Positions 62,775 to 64,000 of a DNA stretch of 64,000 nt are shown here, in pieces. A program made the position numbers and the translations under genes. The first letter of the stretch is position 1; each line of letters begins with the position of its first letter. The notes under the pieces were generated by a model. That model worked only from the letters and a program-made list of their open reading frames with translations, ran no database searches and was not told where the DNA came from. Source of the DNA: CASICS01 sp045564455 (GTDB lineage: Bacteria > Pseudomonadota > Gammaproteobacteria > Magnimaribacterales > AG-339-G14); assembly GCA_045564455.1 (NCBI GenBank), contig JBJLHG010000002.1, positions 248,001 to 312,000 on the forward strand. Reading direction: 5' to 3'.

Positions 62775-62849
62775 AGTTCAATTTATATTTAATCATGCAG
62801 AGATTTTTAAAACTGGAACATAAAAATTATAAAAAGAATTATGGAATTA

Positions 62850-63812
62850 TTACTTCTTGCAAAACTTATCTGTTGTTTCGATTAGCATTTTTGTTATTTC
62901 TTTTTCAAAGGCAGAATGACCTGAAAAAGGAGCAATTTTTAGTTCCGCTTCAGGCCATCTAGAATAAAGCTCATAAGCAGTTGTGGGTGGACAAACAACA
63001 TCATATCTACCCTGGATAATTACTGTAGGAATATGTCTAATCAAATCTATGTTGTCTAAAAGTTGATTTTCGTATTCTAAAAATCCTTTATTTACAAAAT
63101 AGTGATTCTCAATAAGAGCAAAGGCTAGTGCAAATTCTGCATTTACCGAATCTTTTACTGCATTAGGATTATGATTAATAAAACTTGCGGATGCTTCCCA
63201 CTTTGACCAAGCTTTTGCAGCAGATAATTTTTTTTCTTTATTTTCGCTATTGAAGATTTTTCTGTAAGCATTTATTAAATCTGATCTCTCATCTTCTGCT
63301 ATCTCACTAACAAACCTGCTCCATGCTTCAGGATATATTTCACTTGCTCCATACTGATAAAACCAACTGAGTTCTTTGTCTCTCAACATAAAGATCCCTC
63401 TTAAGACAAGTTCGGTTATGCATTCAGGGTGTTTTTGAGCATAAGCAAGTGCAAGTGTGCTTCCCCATGAACCTCCAAAAACAAGCCATCTATCTATTTC
63501 TAATTTTTTTCTTATCGACTCAATATCTTCAACAAGATGCCAAGTGGTATTATCTTCTAAACAAGTATGAGGCTTGCTTTTCCCACAACCTCTCTGATCA
63601 AACAATATTATTCTATATTTCTTTGGGTTAAAAAATCTTCTAGAAAGTTTGCCTGCTCCACCTCCTGGTCCACCATGTAAAAAAATGGCTGGCTTGCCTT
63701 TTGGATTGCCACATTGCTCGTAATAAATTTCGTGAACACCTTTTTTAATATAACCTGAATTAAAAGGCTCTATAGGCGGATAAAGGTTTTTTTCTTTATT
63801 GAAAAATTTCAT
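62850..63812 (-). CDS. pip: proline iminopeptidase
   Basis: Alpha/beta-hydrolase-fold S33 peptidase of about 320 residues that removes N-terminal proline. Seen: oxyanion HGGPGGG, FDQRGCGKSKPH, the nucleophile GGSWGSTLALAYA, LVLRGIFMLR, the Asp in QGRYDVVCP and the His in SGHSAFE. The ATG at 63812 (MKFFNKEKN) gives normal length; the longer frame to 63902 runs into the tRNA gene and is rejected. Confidence 0.95.
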   Translation of the reverse strand: MKFFNKEKNLYPPIEPFNSGYIKKGVHEIYYEQCGNPKGKPAIFLHGGPGGGAGKLSRRFFNPKKYRIILFDQRGCGKSKPHTCLEDNTTWHLVEDIESIRKKLEIDRWLVFGGSWGSTLALAYAQKHPECITELVLRGIFMLRDKELSWFYQYGASEIYPEAWSRFVSEIAEDERSDLINAYRKIFNSENKEKKLSAAKAWSKWEASASFINHNPNAVKDSVNAEFALAFALIENHYFVNKGFLEYENQLLDNIDLIRHIPTVIIQGRYDVVCPPTTAYELYSRWPEAELKIAPFSGHSAFEKEITKMLIETTDKFCKK

Positions 63813-63869
63813 ACCAACATGATACTTGAGTTTTTTTAATTTAACTTTAGTGAAAAATTGAAAATTGAA

Positions 63870-63945
63870 TGGTGCCCAGAGGTGGAATCGAACCACCGAC
63901 ACAAGGATTTTCAGTCCTTTGCTCTACCAACTGAGCTATCTGGGC
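63870..63945 (-). tRNA. tRNA-Phe (GAA)
   Basis: A 76-base tRNA with acceptor stem GCCCAGA pairing with TCTGGGC, discriminator A and encoded CCA. The D arm is GCTC-AGTTGGTA-GAGC, the anticodon stem-loop AGGACTGAAAATCCT with anticodon GAA, and the T arm GGTGG-TTCGATT-CCACC. All stems pair by eye. Confidence 0.98.
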
Positions 63946-64000
63946 AAAAAGAAGCTTGGATTTTATATAACTTTGACATATAAACAAAGCATAGTTTTAG

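Noticed and set aside
63813..63902. Longer N-terminus of the proline iminopeptidase starting at 63902
   Set aside because: It would overlap the tRNA-Phe gene by 33 bases and adds about 30 residues unlike the family. ATG at 63812 gives normal length.
1..64000. CRISPR arrays, insertion sequences, prophage or rRNA genes
   Set aside because: No direct repeats with spacers, transposase-like proteins, integrases, phage genes or rRNA were seen in the coding or intergenic sequence.

Overview
The window reads as one contiguous piece of a small, strongly AT-rich gammaproteobacterial chromosome. Supporting signs are an rpoH sigma-32 gene, the yggS-proC-yggT-metX-metW-rdgB order, the lgt-thyA-folA block, hspQ, zapE, rppH, a TonB2-type energy-transduction operon with DUF3450 and TPR partners, and several TonB-dependent receptors. 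Gene spacing is extremely tight, with ATGA and TAATG junctions, convergent genes sharing stop codons, and no gene-free stretch above about 200 bases. Together with the TonB receptors and lipid/xenobiotic enzymes this suggests a free-living marine lineage such as SAR86. That assignment is inference; no rRNA gene is present to test it.

Layout: 1-3240 is the dTDP-L-rhamnose cluster rfbB(partial)-D-A-C. 3310-4233 is a nitronate-monooxygenase-like flavoprotein. 4314-11142 is a signalling locus: a small membrane protein, an EAL phosphodiesterase with a cysteine-bearing PAS-like domain, a HisKA-REC-GGDEF protein without a kinase domain and a DivK-like receiver, facing a large hybrid histidine kinase that is preceded by a secreted TonB-C-domain protein. 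11204-17013 holds a CBS protein, nadB, small membrane proteins, a BI-1/YccA protein, a PNPOx-like protein and uvrD. 16974-21292 is a TRAP transporter whose binding protein converges on dctQ-dctM-dipeptidase. 21323-26591 has yaaA, a dienoyl-CoA-isomerase-like crotonase with a previously untracked 58-residue ORF in front, cysQ, rpoH, thiS, thiG and trmB. 26563-33118 is one minus-strand operon, efp-argS-yggS-proC-yggT-metX-metW-rdgB. 33321-38530 is the TonB2 operon. 38527-41393 is tauE-like/lgt/thyA/folA and 41449-44532 is NRDE/rppH/HAD/aminotransferase.

44602-53319 is a more accessory-looking stretch: hspQ, zapE (with no ATG, GTG or TTG start), an ABM monooxygenase, GST, DUF1295, nitronate monooxygenase, a degenerate SDR, an iron-type alcohol dehydrogenase, an MBL-fold lipoprotein, DUF1330 and a winged-helix regulator. 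53372-57035 has a large TonB receptor and a methionine-rich outer-membrane protein. 57069-60258 carries an Anbu proteasome-like peptidase divergent from a circularly permuted ATP-grasp and an alpha-E protein, without the transglutaminase-like protease that usually accompanies them. 60301-63945 has a strong terminator, a ZnuD-like receptor with His/acid-rich loops, a small secreted protein, a proline iminopeptidase and tRNA-Phe.

The most unusual items are the incomplete Anbu/ATP-grasp/alpha-E peptide-modification locus, the signalling locus with a kinase-less HisKA and a four-cysteine PAS-like domain, and the zapE homologue whose only plausible start is a CTG overlapping the upstream stop codon.
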